A stretch of 64,000 nucleotides of DNA, from NCBI RefSeq assembly GCF_902686445.1, contig NC_062215.1, forward strand, positions 32,842,750 to 32,906,749, given 5' to 3'. Below the pieces are notes generated by a model, which saw nothing but the letters and a program-made list of their open reading frames with translations, was not told the origin of the DNA and ran no database searches. Position 1 is the stretch's first letter, and the number at the start of each line of letters is the position of its first letter. A program made the position numbers and the translations under genes. The stretch comes from Sciurus carolinensis. Taxonomy: Eukaryota > Chordata > Mammalia > Rodentia > Sciuridae. Of this stretch, positions 25,077 to 37,300 are shown piece after piece.

Positions 25077-25108
25077 GTTAGTTTTAGGGTTAGAGTGAGG
25101 GTTAGGGA
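25077..25108 (+). repeat. Telomere-like TTAGGG run in the L1 3' UTR
   Basis: ttttagggttag, then gagtgagggttaggg, occur inside the G-rich 3' UTR. The other L1 ends in this window (18065 and 57870) pass directly from the gtggg block to ggggggcaagaatgg without it. Confidence 0.7.
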
Positions 25109-25312
25109 GGGGGGCAAGAATGGGGGAAGGAAGGACTGTATAGAGGGAAAAGAGGGATGGGAGGGGTGGGGGGAAGGGGAAAAAATAACAGAATGAATCA
25201 ACCAACATCACCCTATGTAAACGTATGATTACACAAATGGTATGCCTTTACTCTATGTACAAACAGAGAAACAACATGTATCCCATTTGTTCACAATAAA
25301 AAAAAAAAAAAA

Positions 25313-25380
25313 CAGAGAAACTAAAGTTGTATCCCATTTGTGTATAATGAATCAAAATTTTTTAAAAAGGTAGACACTAA
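25313..25380 (+). mobile_element. Displaced 3' tail of the older L1
   Basis: After the younger L1's poly(A) and the second target duplication (25313-25322), the sequence gttgtatcccatttgtgt and tataatgaatcaaaa follows, then an A-rich end. This completes the tail interrupted at 18239. Confidence 0.75.
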
Positions 25381-25572
25381 AACAATTTAAAAAACCCAAG
25401 AAACCAAGAAAAGGAACTCCAAGAAAACAAAGATAATTTTAAAAAAAGAAGAAAACTTTAAAAAGGTTTTAATTAAGTTTAATTTAAAAGTAATTGTAAA
25501 TTCACCTGAAGTTGTAAGAAATAACAAAGAGTTTTCCTGTACACTTGATCCAGTTTGCTCTGATGATAACAA

Positions 25573-25900
25573 TTACAGGCTGAATGTTGGTATCCCCCCA
25601 AATTCACACACTGAAACATAATTCCCCACATAATGGTATTCCAGAGTGGGTCCTCTGGTTGGTGATTAGGACATGAGGGTGGAGACTTCACAAACAGGAT
25701 TAGTGCCCTTATAAGAGAGATCCTGGAGAGTTCCCTCCTCCTTCCACTACATGAGGACACAGGGAGAAGTCGGCTGTCTGTAAGCCAGAAGCCAACCCTC
25801 ATGAGATGCCTGACATGCCGGTGCCTTGATTTCAGATATCCCAGGCTCCAGAACTGTAAGAGATAAATTTCTGTTGCCACAGAGGTGTACGGTGTGCCAA
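25573..25900 (+). mobile_element. MLT1-type MaLR LTR relic
   Basis: Landmarks are ggctgaatgttggtatcc near the start, gtgcccttataagagaga, catgaggacacagggagaag, and ggctccagaactgtaagaga followed by taaatttctgttg. This order is that of an ERVL-MaLR MLT1 LTR. There is no coding content. Confidence 0.6.
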
Positions 25901-26983
25901 TTAACATGAATACAGTCAAGACATAGACAAGGAAACTTTAAGAAACATTATCAAAACAAGATTCACAAAATAAGATTGCATTTCCTAAAGGTACAATCAG
26001 GAAATGAGAAAAAAAATTCTTGGAAATTGAAAATCTGGTTTGTGCCTTACTGTATTTTCCCGAGAGTTCCACATTAGCAGCTTCCGTTCGGCATGCGCTT
26101 CCTCACAAAATGATGTTCTCGTTCTTTCCATCAAGAGGAGGAATCTTCATCTCCTCACCTGGAAGAGAACTCTGCTTCAGAATTCACAGCATTCTTATAG
26201 CACATCTATTTATAATTCTAGTTAATTTGAGTTTTTTTAAATCAAATGTTCACAATGAGAACATCTATGGGTTCCTGTACCAACTACTCTATGAATGAGG
26301 GTAATAATTAGCATATGAAGAATGCAAACACCTTATAACTGGTGCAAATAGAATATGAGTGACGAATTAACCATGGTTGTCTGGTGGGCAGAAGGAAGGA
26401 CATGGTTTATGGGATATTAAGTTTCCGTTATAGTATACAATTTCCTACCTATGACTGCGTAAGTAAAGATCAACTCAGTTTAAAAGAAGAAGAAAGAGAA
26501 GGAAGGAAAATCAAACCAGTTAGCTTGACAAAGCCATGAGAGAACTGTCTATCGTGCTGATGAACAAGTTACTGGTTCTCAGTGTCCGCTCCCTGGAACA
26601 GGTGCACCAGTATTAACAGAAAACGTGTTACAAATGCCTCGAATTTGTAGAATTCTTGGCCTTACCACTGACCTGCCAAATGAGAAGGTCTGGCCTGGGC
26701 ACACCAATCTGTCTTTTAACAAACCCTTCAGGCGATTCTTTTAAGAGTAAGAATCAATGATCTAAGAAATAGGTTCTTGCAAAACTCCCAGAGAACCCAT
26801 TTCTTTTGAAGATGGTCTCATCCTTCTGGGTGTTTTCCTGTAAATCCCACATTCTAAAAATCTCTTACATTTCCAATGTTCTTGGTACTTTGGGTCCCCA
26901 AGGAAGACCTCTCAAAGAGTATGTGTTTCCAGATGTATAGAAACTTTTTAAAAAATTTTTCACAATGATATTCTTTTTTTATT

Positions 26984-27137
26984 TTCCTTTTTTAAAATTT
27001 ATTTTTATTGTAAACAAATGGGATACATGTTGTTCCTGTTTGTACATGGAGTCACAGCAGACCATTTGCGTAATCATACATTTACAGAGGGTAATGATGT
27101 TTGATTCATTCCGTTATTTTTTCCTCCCCCCACCCTT
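26984..27137 (-). mobile_element. 5'-truncated L1 3' end
   Basis: This is the reverse complement of the young L1 3' terminus: aaatgggatacatgttg, then gtaatcatacatttac, then tgattcattccgttattttt. It is flanked by near-identical tatagaaactttt sequence at 26936 and 27138, a probable target duplication. Confidence 0.75.
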
Positions 27138-28392
27138 TATAGAAACTTTTAAACAACTCCCATCACTCCCTTGGCCCCAGTGGTAATTAGCCCAGCTCTG
27201 ATTCCTGAGCCCTGTCCAATAGTTGTTCCCAAGGTGATCACCACTTCCTCTGGGGTCTCAGGGTTGCTAGTACACATGAGGAATGTACAGGGGCTGGGAA
27301 GCTGCAGCTGCAGCAAATGATCTCCAAGAAACCGGAAGACCTGAAGTTCCATTCTGGGCTGAAGGCAGGTGAGAGGACAGAGTTCGCTCACCTGCACATA
27401 GGTCAACTGTAAAAAGGATCTTGCAACATCTGCTGAGGGTGGGAGTAAGAAACAAGTGACATAGACTTGATGTGACTGAGTCTACTGTGTCAGGAGAGAG
27501 CCAGGAAGTACAGCAGGTAGAATGTGTTGTTAAAAACGGATGCTTCCAGGTTACCATGAAAACGACCAAACATAGAATCGACTTTGTGATTTAAAAGGAA
27601 GATGCTGAGAGCAATGGACAAAAAGGATGAGGAAAATCACTGTGAAATTCTTCACATAGGCACGTGGAACAATGTCACATAATTACCTGCTAATACATTA
27701 AGTTGGTAAACATTTTTTGAGTAACTACTAAATCACAGTCGTTGCCACAGATGCGGAACCTACTACATTATTGAATTTCTAATCTAGTTAAGACAGGCCA
27801 CGGGCAAAAATGGTAAGTGCCAAAATGGAGGTATTTGTAAAATATTATTGGAACTCAGAGGAAGGAAAAATTAATTCTGTAAGGGAGAAAGGGGGGAAGG
27901 AACCGAAGAGAAGGTGATATCTCAGTGCTTTTAGGTTGAGAAGACAGCAAAAGGTATTTAAGGAAACAGGAATTATTACTAAAGATATGGTAATCACCGA
28001 ACAGATGTCATGTGTAGGAACTATGAAATCATTAAGCAATAATCGGTTCCTGGGGGACAGAGATACTGATTAGAAAGGTATATGGAGGCAATATTTTATT
28101 GCTTTGTATGAAATTCTGAGAGGGAACTGCATGCACATGTGTAGGTATGTTTTTCTCCCCTGGTTCTAGTCACAGAGCATTTTAGGTAACTCAGAGTTTG
28201 AGTTTTAAGCTGTGAACACTAGATAATCATTAAAGTTTTGACAGTAGATAATCATTAAAGATCACAATAAGAAAGGGACATGATCCAATCAGCGCTGAGA
28301 AATGTCTCCTGGGAAGCTGTGTAAAAGGAGAACTGGAGAGGAAGCACATGGAAATGAAGGAGGAGAAGAGAATTATCTAGAAAATAGATTGT

Positions 28393-28589
28393 AGCCAGGT
28401 GTGGTGGCACATGCCTATAATCCCAGTAGCTCAGGGGGTTGAGGTAGGAGGATTGAGGGTTCAAAGCCAGCCTCAGCAATGGCGAGGCACTAAGCACCTC
28501 AGTGAGACCCTGTCTCTAATAAAATATAAAATAGGGCTGGGTATGTGGCTCAGTGGCCAAGTATCCCTGAGTTCGATCTCCAGTACGCC

Positions 28590-28620
<31 letters not shown>
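28393..28620 (+). repeat. B1-dID composite SINE with intact tail
   Basis: B1 half (gccaggtgtggtggcacatg) then ID half (gggctgggtatgtggctcag, gagttcgatctccagtac) and a pure A-tail of about 26. A perfect 13-bp target duplication, gaaaatagattgt, lies at 28380-28392 and 28626-28638, so the insertion is fairly young. Confidence 0.9.
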
Positions 28621-29840
28621 GAAAAGAAAATAGATTGTGATAGGTCTGGGGAGAGGATGGGGGAGACTGAGCCGGGACATGGCGTGGGAGACCACTTACT
28701 CCTTACCCTGTCGCTCTCACTCCCACTCCATGTACTTCTCCTAATGGGCCCATTCTCTCCCCAACCCCAGCATTTCCACTCCCCCACCCTTTGCCTGTTC
28801 TATCACTCCATTTCCCACCCTTTCATCTCCTTGACTCTATCAATTCCCATTTCTTTTCATTAAATGTCTTCCTTTTTCTTCTACCCTTAGATTCAGTAAA
28901 TCTTCTAAAGTTGCTGTCCTTTCAGAAGAACTCAGTCACCTTCAAGCAATTATCCATCATCTGCTTCTTAATGTAGTGCGTTTTCTACTCCACCTCTCTC
29001 TGGCCTCCACCTATGTCCTGTGGAAACTTAGCCAGTAAGTGAGAGCGGGAAGAAACTGCATAACCCATGAATCTGGCTGGGTCCAGAGGTTCTTCCACAA
29101 GGACTTGGACCTCCTATAATTGTTCATCCACCCTACAATCAACATCATATCCTCACTGAGTACCAACTGACAAGAATGGACACATAGGGGTACAAATAAA
29201 TTGTGAAATTAAGATGCACGCCTCTAGGACCTTATGATTGAACTGCTGAGGAAAAGAAGACGCATGAAAGGTCTTAACGTTCTGATGTGTTGTTAAATGT
29301 TGTGTCAGAATCTTGAAGACCAGAAGAAGGAGGATGATTTCAAACTCAGAGTCTTCACAGAGGAGAGGGATGGCTGTTTATTATGCCAGGCACCATTCTA
29401 GAAACTTTTATGTGTCATTCCATTTAAGCCCACAGAAAATTCTGTAAAGAAAGCCTTTTAATTCCCACCTTCTGGATGTGGAAGCTGAGATCCTGACAAA
29501 ATAGGTAAGATGCTCAGTCCGATCTCAAGGAAATGGAGGACCTGAAATGAACTCCAGATCTGCCTTCCTCCAAGTGTTTTCCCATCATTATTTCAATCTT
29601 TGAAAGGCAAGTTGCATGTCTTTCTGGATAACTTTAAGATAACCCATGAGTGTGTATTCCAGCACCCACATGTAAATCCCTCAGAGACAGCAGCACCGGG
29701 TGCCGTGGTCTGCATGTGCAAATGCCCATCACGTGGGCCCGAACAGCTTAGCCCGAGTCCCTGAGCACTCACAGGGCAAGTAGTGACTTCAAACATCTAT
29801 GTCTGTGTTTCATTTTCTTTAGCTGCGTAGAGAAGACACC

Positions 29841-30776
29841 ATGGAACCACAGAACCTCACCTGGGTGTCAGATTTTGTCCTCCTGGGGCTCTCACAGACT
29901 GAGGAGCTTCAGCCCTTCCTGTTTCTGCTCTTCCTATTTGTCTACATCACTACCGTTGTGGGAAACCTCCTCATCATAGGCACAGTGACCTCAGACTCGA
30001 AGCTCCACACACCCATGTACTTCCTGCTCCGAAATCTGGCTGTCATAGACCTCTGCTTCTCCTCAGTCACTGCCCCCAAGATGCTGGTGGACTTCCTCTC
30101 TGAGAAGAAGACCATCTCCTTCCAGGGATGCATGGCCCAGATCTTCTTCTTCCACTTTCTGGGAGGTGCCATGGTCTTCTTCCTCTCAGTGATGGCCTAT
30201 GACCGTCTCGTGGCCATCTCCCGGCCTCTCCATTATGTCACCATCATGAGCACGCAGCTCTGCACGGGGCTGGTGGTGGCAGCCTGGATAGGAGGCTTTG
30301 TCCATTCCATTGTCCAGTTGTCTCTGATGCTCCCACTGCCCTTCTGTGGCCCCAACATCCTGGATAACTTCTACTGTGATGTTCCCCAGGTGTTGAGACT
30401 CGCCTGCACTGATACGTCCCTCTTAGAATTCCTCATGATCTCCAACAGTGGGATGCTGGATGTCATCTGGTTCTTCATCCTTCTGATCTCCTACTTGGTC
30501 ATCCTGGTGATGCTGAGGTTCCACCCAGGGCAGGCGAGAAGGAAGGCAGCTTCCACCTGTACCACCCACATCATGGTGGTATCTATGATCTTCATTCCAA
30601 GCATTTACCTCTATGCCCGGCCCTTCACCCCATTCCCCATGGACAAAGCTGTGTCCATCAGCCACACGGTCATGACTCCCATGCTCAACCCTGTGATCTA
30701 CACCCTGAGGAACCAGGAGATGCAGGCAGCAGTGAAGAGATTAGGGATGCACTGGCTGGTTTGTAAAAAGGTGTGA
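29841..30776 (+). CDS. OR4D2: Olfactory receptor, family 4 subfamily D (OR4D2 ortholog)
   Basis: An intact single-exon odorant receptor of 311 residues, the tandem paralog of the gene at 5696. Visible features are Asn5 (NLT), a seven-transmembrane pattern, [29 protein letters not shown], and NPVIY near 283-287. The usual DRY at the end of helix 3 reads DRL (121-123, [10 protein letters not shown]). [22 protein letters not shown] and [16 protein letters not shown] are the OR4D2-like differences from OR4D1. A 3' splice site (cattttctttag) ends at 29822, 18 bases upstream of the ATG, so the 5' UTR is probably spliced. No competing upstream ATG lies in that leader. It would act as a Golf-coupled receptor in olfactory cilia; the ligand is unknown. 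The symbol is assigned from family features and the position between OR4D1 and EPX. Confidence 0.9.
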   Translation: MEPQNLTWVSDFVLLGLSQTEELQPFLFLLFLFVYITTVVGNLLIIGTVTSDSKLHTPMYFLLRNLAVIDLCFSSVTAPKMLVDFLSEKKTISFQGCMAQIFFFHFLGGAMVFFLSVMAYDRLVAISRPLHYVTIMSTQLCTGLVVAAWIGGFVHSIVQLSLMLPLPFCGPNILDNFYCDVPQVLRLACTDTSLLEFLMISNSGMLDVIWFFILLISYLVILVMLRFHPGQARRKAASTCTTHIMVVSMIFIPSIYLYARPFTPFPMDKAVSISHTVMTPMLNPVIYTLRNQEMQAAVKRLGMHWLVCKKV

Positions 30777-30880
30777 CTATGGAATCAGTCACTTCTCTTT
30801 GACCTATTCCTTTTGTTAAATGGAGGGAGAGACTACATCTGCTCAACTCCTAGCATGTGTCAGGAGAATCATCTAGTGGT

Positions 30881-30930
30881 GTGTGTGTGTGTGTGTATGT
30901 GTGTGTGTGTGTGCATGCGCATGCGTGCAC
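30881..30930 (+). repeat. GT/GC alternating microsatellite
   Basis: (gt)n interrupted by one tat, passing into gcatgcgcatgcgtgcac. It is alternating purine-pyrimidine throughout and lies about 100 bp after the OR4D2 stop. Confidence 0.9.
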
Positions 30931-32547
30931 TCGTATTTTGACACGGAACAACTTACTCGGTTTTTAGAAAAAGGGATGCTTTCTCTTTGTGGCTAAGGTT
31001 TGTGCTTCTGAAACAATGAGCAAGGTTTACTTGTCCCTGGAGAAGACACCCTCCTTTGTCTCTTCCTGATCAAAGTTTCTTTTTATGATGGCAACATTTC
31101 CCCTAAAGCTTTTCTATTTTCTCTAAATTGCTTCTCTTCCCAGCATCTCCTTTTGTTCTGAGTCCAGAGTATTGGCAAGACCACAAGATTTGTAGTCTTA
31201 GTCCTGGATTGGTAGCTATGATCTTTCCCTTTTCAAACCAGTGACTTTGGATGTGCGAACTAAACTCTCTTGGTCTCCTTATGTAAAACAATACCAGTCC
31301 CAATCATGCCACAGATTTGCTGTACAATTCAAAATTTTAAATGTGTGAGAAAGTATTTTGTAAATCATAGAAACTTTGTAAGGATTATTGTTATTATTAT
31401 CCGTGACATTTATTCTTTCATCAGTGGAATCGTGTTTTGGAAGTGAGTGAGGCACAGAGAGGGTGGGGGTCATACAACACACCCAAGGGCAAAAGGCATA
31501 ATAGTGAGGGTATATTCAGGGCCACGTCTGTTAGAGTTGGACTACTTATTGCTACAGACTCAACACTTCTTACAAATGGGAATCAGAAAATCTGTGCATT
31601 TGATAGCTCATCCTTTTATTTTCATTCACATTTGCAAATATGCATTTCAGAACTGATGCAATACTGGATCCAAAGAATGTGTTCTATAAAATAGTGGTTT
31701 GTTGACTCTAACTTCCTTGGTCTCTCTCCTCTCACTCCTCCTTCCTCCTCTGACTCCCTCCTACACCAACTGCTGCCATTTCAGTTTCTTTACCTCCATC
31801 TGGGCCTCTTCTTTTTCCATTTCTCTGATGTGCCTTGCTTCCACCCTGCCTGGAGCTCTCTGCCACACACCCATTGTATCTCTCCTCTGATTCCAGAGTC
31901 AGGGGGCTGGGATCAGGTTATCAGGCAGAGCTGAAGAAAAAAGCAAGTTGTGGCTTAAGTTGCTGGATGCCGCAGCCCGAACGACCTTAAATAAACAGAG
32001 GGGAGTTTATTTTAGGGCTCTCAGGTGAAGAGTGGAGTCAGGTACTGTGGGAGTGAGAAGCTGTCAGGAACAACATAGCAGGTTCCCCTTTCTTCCTGCA
32101 TCCCTCCTTGCTGACATAGTCATCTTGCATGTGGGCCAAATGGGGATCTCAACTCCCAAACCTGACCCTTCCATTTTGCTTCCCGCCAATGACTGACTGA
32201 GTCTGTTAGGGTTCAAATTCCAAAGTCTCAAGAGAATAATCTGATTGGCTAAAGTTGGGCCATGTGTTCCCTGTGGCTGGGGAATATACAGGTCCTGTAA
32301 CTGAAGTGTGACCATCCAATCCCCCTATAATAGGGATTGTGGGTAAGAGTGTTCACAGAGAAGGAAGGTGTGAGTGGACAGATTGCCCAGCAACACCTAC
32401 CATGAAGTCACAGGAAGGTCACCCCTCAAGGAGCACCACCTAATTGGGATTGGGTTGTCTTTAGTTTTGTCTGAACATTCATGTTCTTATTCACTCATTA
32501 AACAAGTATTAAGAGCCTACAGTTTACTCTTTCAGTTCTATTTTGTC

Positions 32548-32550
<3 letters not shown>

Positions 32551-32584
<34 letters not shown>

Positions 32585-32779
32585 CTGAGTATTGAACCCA
32601 GAGGAGCTTTACCACTGAGCTACATCTCCCAGACCTTTTAATATTTTATTTTGAGACAGGGTCTCACTAAGTTGCTAGGAGCCTTGCTATTTTGCTGAGT
32701 CGGGTTTTGAACTTGCGACCCTCCTGTCTCAGCCTCCAGAGTTGCTGGGATTATAGGTGTGTACCACTGTGCCCAGTCC
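32551..32779 (-). repeat. GT microsatellite joined to a B1-dID SINE
   Basis: (gt)n at 32551-32583 directly precedes a reverse-oriented SINE: tattgaacccagaggagc, then the B1 half ending gtgtaccactgtgccca. The microsatellite probably grew at the SINE tail. Confidence 0.8.
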
Positions 32780-33087
32780 TATTTTGTGCTCTTGATCCAT
32801 AGGTTCCTGACTTTGTTTTGACTGATGTCAGGGAAGAAAAGCTATACTTACACTTAATCAGAAACCTGAGGAAGAAAGGCACCCGTAGGGGACAGATGCA
32901 GCAGTAGCTATGACAGACCCAACAGGAGCCATGAGCGAGAACAGAGGGACCTGGGATATTGGGCATTGACTCCTCACGTCTAGTGCTGCCAAGAGACTGG
33001 GAGCCCAAGATCACCACCCCTGTGCTCACCACCACTAGATGCATGAAGCTGTGGCTGGAAAGCAAATCCTTACTCTTTTGTTTTGTT

Positions 33088-33180
33088 TTGTGGGGTTGAA
33101 CCCAGGCCTCAAACTCGTGTTCCTCCTGCCTCAGTTTCTAGAGCTGTTGGGATCACAGGCTTGGACCACCAGGCCAGCTT
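33088..33180 (-). repeat. Partial B1-dID SINE
   Basis: Fragment with gttgaacccaggcctcaa, then tcctgcctcagtttctagag and gggatcacaggcttgg. The middle of the element is missing. Confidence 0.6.
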
Positions 33181-33360
33181 CTCTCTTTGCATTTTTGAGT
33201 CTTCCTGATTTTGATGCCCCAGGCAAGAGATTGTTTCCCTTAAGGGGGTGTCTGAACTCTTACAGCCTTCAGGCATTCATTCTTTCTAGGTGTATTGGGA
33301 TTAGCCTACAAGGGCAAGTCACTGTGGGCCTTCTCTTCTTTTTCTCTTTCTCCTTTTCCT

Positions 33361-33575
33361 TTTTTTTTTTTTTTTTTTTTCTTTTTTTCCAAACTGAGGG
33401 TTGAGCCTAGGGGCACTTTACCACTTTACCAGTGAGCTATATCTCTGGTCCTTTTTTTTTTAATTTTGAGACAGGGTCCCCACTAATTTGCCCACATTGG
33501 CCTCAGACTTGCAATCCTCCTGCCTCAGCCTCCCCAGTCACTGGAGTTACCGGGATGCAGTACCACATGTGGCTC
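33361..33575 (-). repeat. B1-dID composite SINE
   Basis: A T-run (33361-33388) is followed by gggttgagcctaggggcact, then the B1 half (ctcctgcctcagcctcccca) ending gtaccacatgtgg. Confidence 0.75.
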
Positions 33576-34018
33576 TGTGGGCTCTTTCTTGTAGAGAGAC
33601 TGTGTTGTGTTTCTATATACAGTGTGTGGCCAAGGGGGACTGAAGGAGGATGCAGCCCTCCTTCTCAGCCCCTGACCAGCACTTGCTCTAGAGTGGTTCT
33701 ATCCCCTGAGCTGGAGCCCACAGGAGCCTTGCCCAGGAGGGATCCACGGGAAGCCCCTTAGGGTCAACTGCAGCGTGGGTACAACTGCAGCAGCGCGTGG
33801 CTTGCCAGACTCGCCCCAAGCACAGGGGTCTCCAGGTCCCTGCTCTGCTTGCTCAGGCTCAGGTATCATCCCAGCCACGGGAGGGGGCTTCTCTCCATCA
33901 GGTCACATCTGTGCCCTCAGGAGCTTGACTTCTAAGTCAGACCCCTACTGAGGGCCCCTTCCTGGACACCATGATGCAATATTTTTTTCTCTACCTCAAC
34001 GTTAAAAATGAAGTCCCA

Positions 34019-34380
34019 GGGCTGGGGTGGTGGCTCAGTGGTAGAGCGCTTGCCTAGCATGTGTGAGGCACTGGGTTCGATTCTCACCACATAAAAATAA
34101 AGAAATATCCAGAGTAAATCTATTCTTACTTTGGATTAGGCAGAGGGGAATGAAGGGAGGGGAGGGGATCCAAGAGCAGGAAGAAGAGTAGAATGAAAGG
34201 GACATTATTACCCTGTGTGCATACAGGACGACTCACCAGGTGTGATTCTACACCAGGTACAACCAGAAGAATGAGCAGTTATACTCCATTTATGTATGAT
34301 GTGTCAAAGTGCATTCTGCTGTCATGTATAACTAATTAGAACAAATATAAAAAGACAAAATAAATAATTAAATAAAACAA
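34019..34380 (+). repeat. ID SINE followed by an L1-tail-like segment
   Basis: 34019-34105 is a well-kept ID unit with A box (tggctcagtggtagagcg) and B box (gggttcgattc). 34106-34380 is an L1 3'-UTR-like segment: G-rich block, gtacaaccagaagaatgag, then tcatgtataactaattagaa and an A-rich end. It matches the segment at 62410-62625. Confidence 0.65.
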
Positions 34381-37300
34381 AGGTATTGTGTCTATCTACA
34401 ACTTAAAAAAAAAAACTGATGTCCATCAGCAGCCTGCCTCAGAGGATGGTTACAAGGACATGGGAAGGACAGCAAAGCACAGGCACTAGACTGCCACACT
34501 GCAAGTGCAAGAAATCACCCACATCAGCTGCAGCCCTTCCTGCTGGCTTCCAGCACTGCCAGTCTCCAGTCACTACAAATGGCAGCACCTGTGAGTTATG
34601 TGCCCCCTCTGGGCCTTCTCACTCATGACGTCATTGAATCATTGCAAGGCCACAATTCCCCTCCTGCGCCCCCAGTCTCTGCCCCTGGGAATTCCCAGTC
34701 TGATGGGGAAGGTAGGGTAACAAGCTCTCACGGAAGTTCAAGGAAAGTGGGAGCGGGAGGGGCATGAGCATGGACCTACGACCTCTCACGTTTTGATCTC
34801 CTGCCTCCTGAACCTTCCTGTCCTTTGGTGAATTGATTAGCAGATCAGAGAGGTGAAGTCCTTTCTGAAGGTCACTCAGGCAGGATGGTGCTGGACCCCC
34901 AGGTCAGCTCTCCAAAGCCCCAAGATGTGTTTTCTCCAGGCCTGCTAAAGGCAGAGGGCTCAGAACTGCCTCCCTCAAGAGGAGAGTCTCCAGCTCTGAA
35001 ACCCAAACATATACAGAAACTCACATACATGTGCACAAACTCCAGGCCCACCCGGACTCTGGCAAAGAGTGGAACCACCAAGTTGGAGCCACGCCCTTTC
35101 CCTCTGTGCTTGTCAGTGCTCTTATCACGGGAACAGGGCCCAAGACACCGTTACAGAATCCCCTGGAAGTGAGATCAGGTCTACCAGGCCCCAAGCCCTG
35201 CTCTGACCCTGCTGTCTGGATGGGGTGGTTGGAGCAGAGCAGATAAAGAGATCAAATCAGTCCTGTGGCCAGCAGCTCCCCCGTGGCTGGTAGACGGTTC
35301 TTGTGAAAGCGATTGCAGAAACTTGAGGTTTGAAGCTGGCCAGGGATGGTTACTGAAGCTGAAAGGTGCCCAAGAGGGAAACCTCCCTCATGGTCCAAGG
35401 TCTGGACATGAGTCTGGCAGGGCCAGGCCTGCAACAGCATCCACTGACCCACAGAAAGCAATACCCCTGGTCAAAGGCGCCAGGTCCTGGCAGACTTACA
35501 GGCACAAATCTATCCCTTGATCTCAGAACCATGACAGGGAAGGTCACAGGACATGCATCCATTCCACAAACCAGCATTCATCTCATTGCCAGACACTATA
35601 TTAGGTATCGAGGCCACTGTGAGCAATAAAATAGGTGCACATCCTGTCCTGTGTTGACACCCACAGATCTGCAGGGAGCTCAGGCTCAAACAAATCCAAC
35701 CACAGAGGCACGTGTATAATTACAATGATGTGAACTTTGAGGAAAGGAGCTGAAAGCCTAAGAAGACCCCACCAACCGCATTGTGTGCAGGCCATGGACC
35801 AGGAAAGGCTCCTTGTGGATGAGACCTGCATGCTCAGAAGGAGTCGCCAGGCAGAGCGGCAAGGGCCCTAGTGGTTGAGACCTGGAGGAGGAGAGGGCAG
35901 GCCCAGGTGAGAACCGAAAGCCGGTGGGTTTAGAGCAAAGAAATAGAGAGGAGATGGGACTCGGGCTGAGAGGCAGACTGTGTGAGCCCCCTAGGTTCCT
36001 TTCCTAGGAAAAGCTGTTCAGAGGGACAGGAGGAGCCAGCAGAGGGGACTGCATGCTTGTGGGGCCAACTCCCTGAGCCTCACACTCCCACAACCCTGGA
36101 AGAAAGGTAGAACTGTTGAGGGACTGTCCCTAACCAGAGCCCCAGTGCCTGAGGACACCACCCAGCTTCTTCTGGCCCTCTTATCTCCAGTCTCTAAGCA
36201 GACTTGTCACCTCCTGTCATCCCAAGAGTGGCCTTTTTCATGGGTCATGGCTTTTTATTTTGCCCATTTTCCTTTCAGAGGAAGAGCTTGTCCATGAGAC
36301 TCCCCAACTTCTGAGGTCCCCGTGGCCCAGAAGTGGGTTCTGGATGCCACTTGCTGAGGGAACGCTCACACAGACCTGCCAAACACCCAGCCCGTGGGGT
36401 GCCCCACCCCTGCAGTCCCAGCATGTGGCCTCCCTGCTCAGCGGGCTGTTCATGCTCACATCCCTTGAGCAGCACCCACTCCAACCACCCAGAGCTCAGG
36501 TCCTGCCTCTTACCTTTCCTGGGGGACAGCCCAGAGCCCTCCCATCTCTACATCACCTCCATTATGGCCCCCAACCCCTTCCTCACTCCATCCATCTGGC
36601 TTACTGGGGTCAAGACCCTGGGAGTGGCCCAACTATCCCCTGGAGAAGGACGAGGATTTGGTAGGTCCCAATGGCTGTGGAAAGGTGGCTTTTCTTCCCT
36701 GCCAGGTGGAAAGCGTGTGTGGCCCCCTGGTGTTAAGTGCACACTCCTGTATGTCCTACATTCCTGAGCACTTGCCCAGCCTTGTGCTGGGTGCTGGATA
36801 CACAGTCGCAAGCAAGATCGGGTCTGAGGTCCCCAAGGTGCTCAGCATCTGTTGGGGATGGACATGGTGACAGCGTTCCTTCAGCGCTGCACAGTATGTG
36901 CTGCGCAGGCATCAGTGTGGGATGCCCTGCCTTTAACTGAGACCGAATTTGGGGGTCTGAACAGGAAGGGGCTGAGGAAAGGCTTCCTGCAGGAGGTGAT
37001 GGACCAACCCAGGAGAGAAGATGAGTAGAAGTCAGTCAGGCAAGGCGACATGCACAAGGACCCAGAGGTGAGGGGGAGACTGAAGCAGGAAACTTCAGGC
37101 AGCTCAGGCTGCAGTGTGGTAGGTGGTGGGAGTGAGGTGGACACTGGAGAGGTCCTGCAGGGCCTGGGAAGCTGGGGAAGGATCTGGGGATACCTGGCAG
37201 CTGCTGAAGAGATATCATCATGGACCCCAGAGTGACCTTGCCTACCTGGACCCTGCATGGGCTGATTCCAGTGCAGCATGAGCAGCCCCTTCCCCTCCAG

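Larger units (their letters stand above)
18244..25312 (+). mobile_element. Near full-length younger L1 (about 7.07 kb)
   Basis: The element begins with an AAGATGGCGG motif and continues through a GC-rich 5' UTR with tandem monomers. ORF1 (20157-21159), a short spacer, ORF2 (21211-25051), a G-rich 3' UTR and a poly(A) tail at about 25298-25312 follow. A 10-bp target duplication flanks it, and it lies inside the 3' tail of an older L1. ORF1 and ORF2 are each broken by small deletions, but the rest reads open over long stretches, so it is fairly young. It is the main reason the two OR4D genes lie 23 kb apart. Confidence 0.92.
25901..29820. other. Intergenic region upstream of OR4D2
   Basis: Besides an L1 3' fragment (26984-27137) and a SINE (28393-28620), I see no gene or named repeat. 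The minus-strand frame at 27149-27406 (85 codons) has no recognisable family. 25901-26935, 27155-28390 and 28640-29820 hold nothing I can identify. Confidence 0.55.

Noticed and set aside
27149..27406. Minus-strand 85-codon frame next to an L1 fragment, considered as a retrocopy
   Set aside because: I cannot match it to any protein family, and there is no poly(A) or target duplication of its own.
28399..28863. 154-codon plus-strand frame
   Set aside because: The first half is a B1-dID SINE and its A-tail translated as poly-Lys; the rest is unrelated flank.
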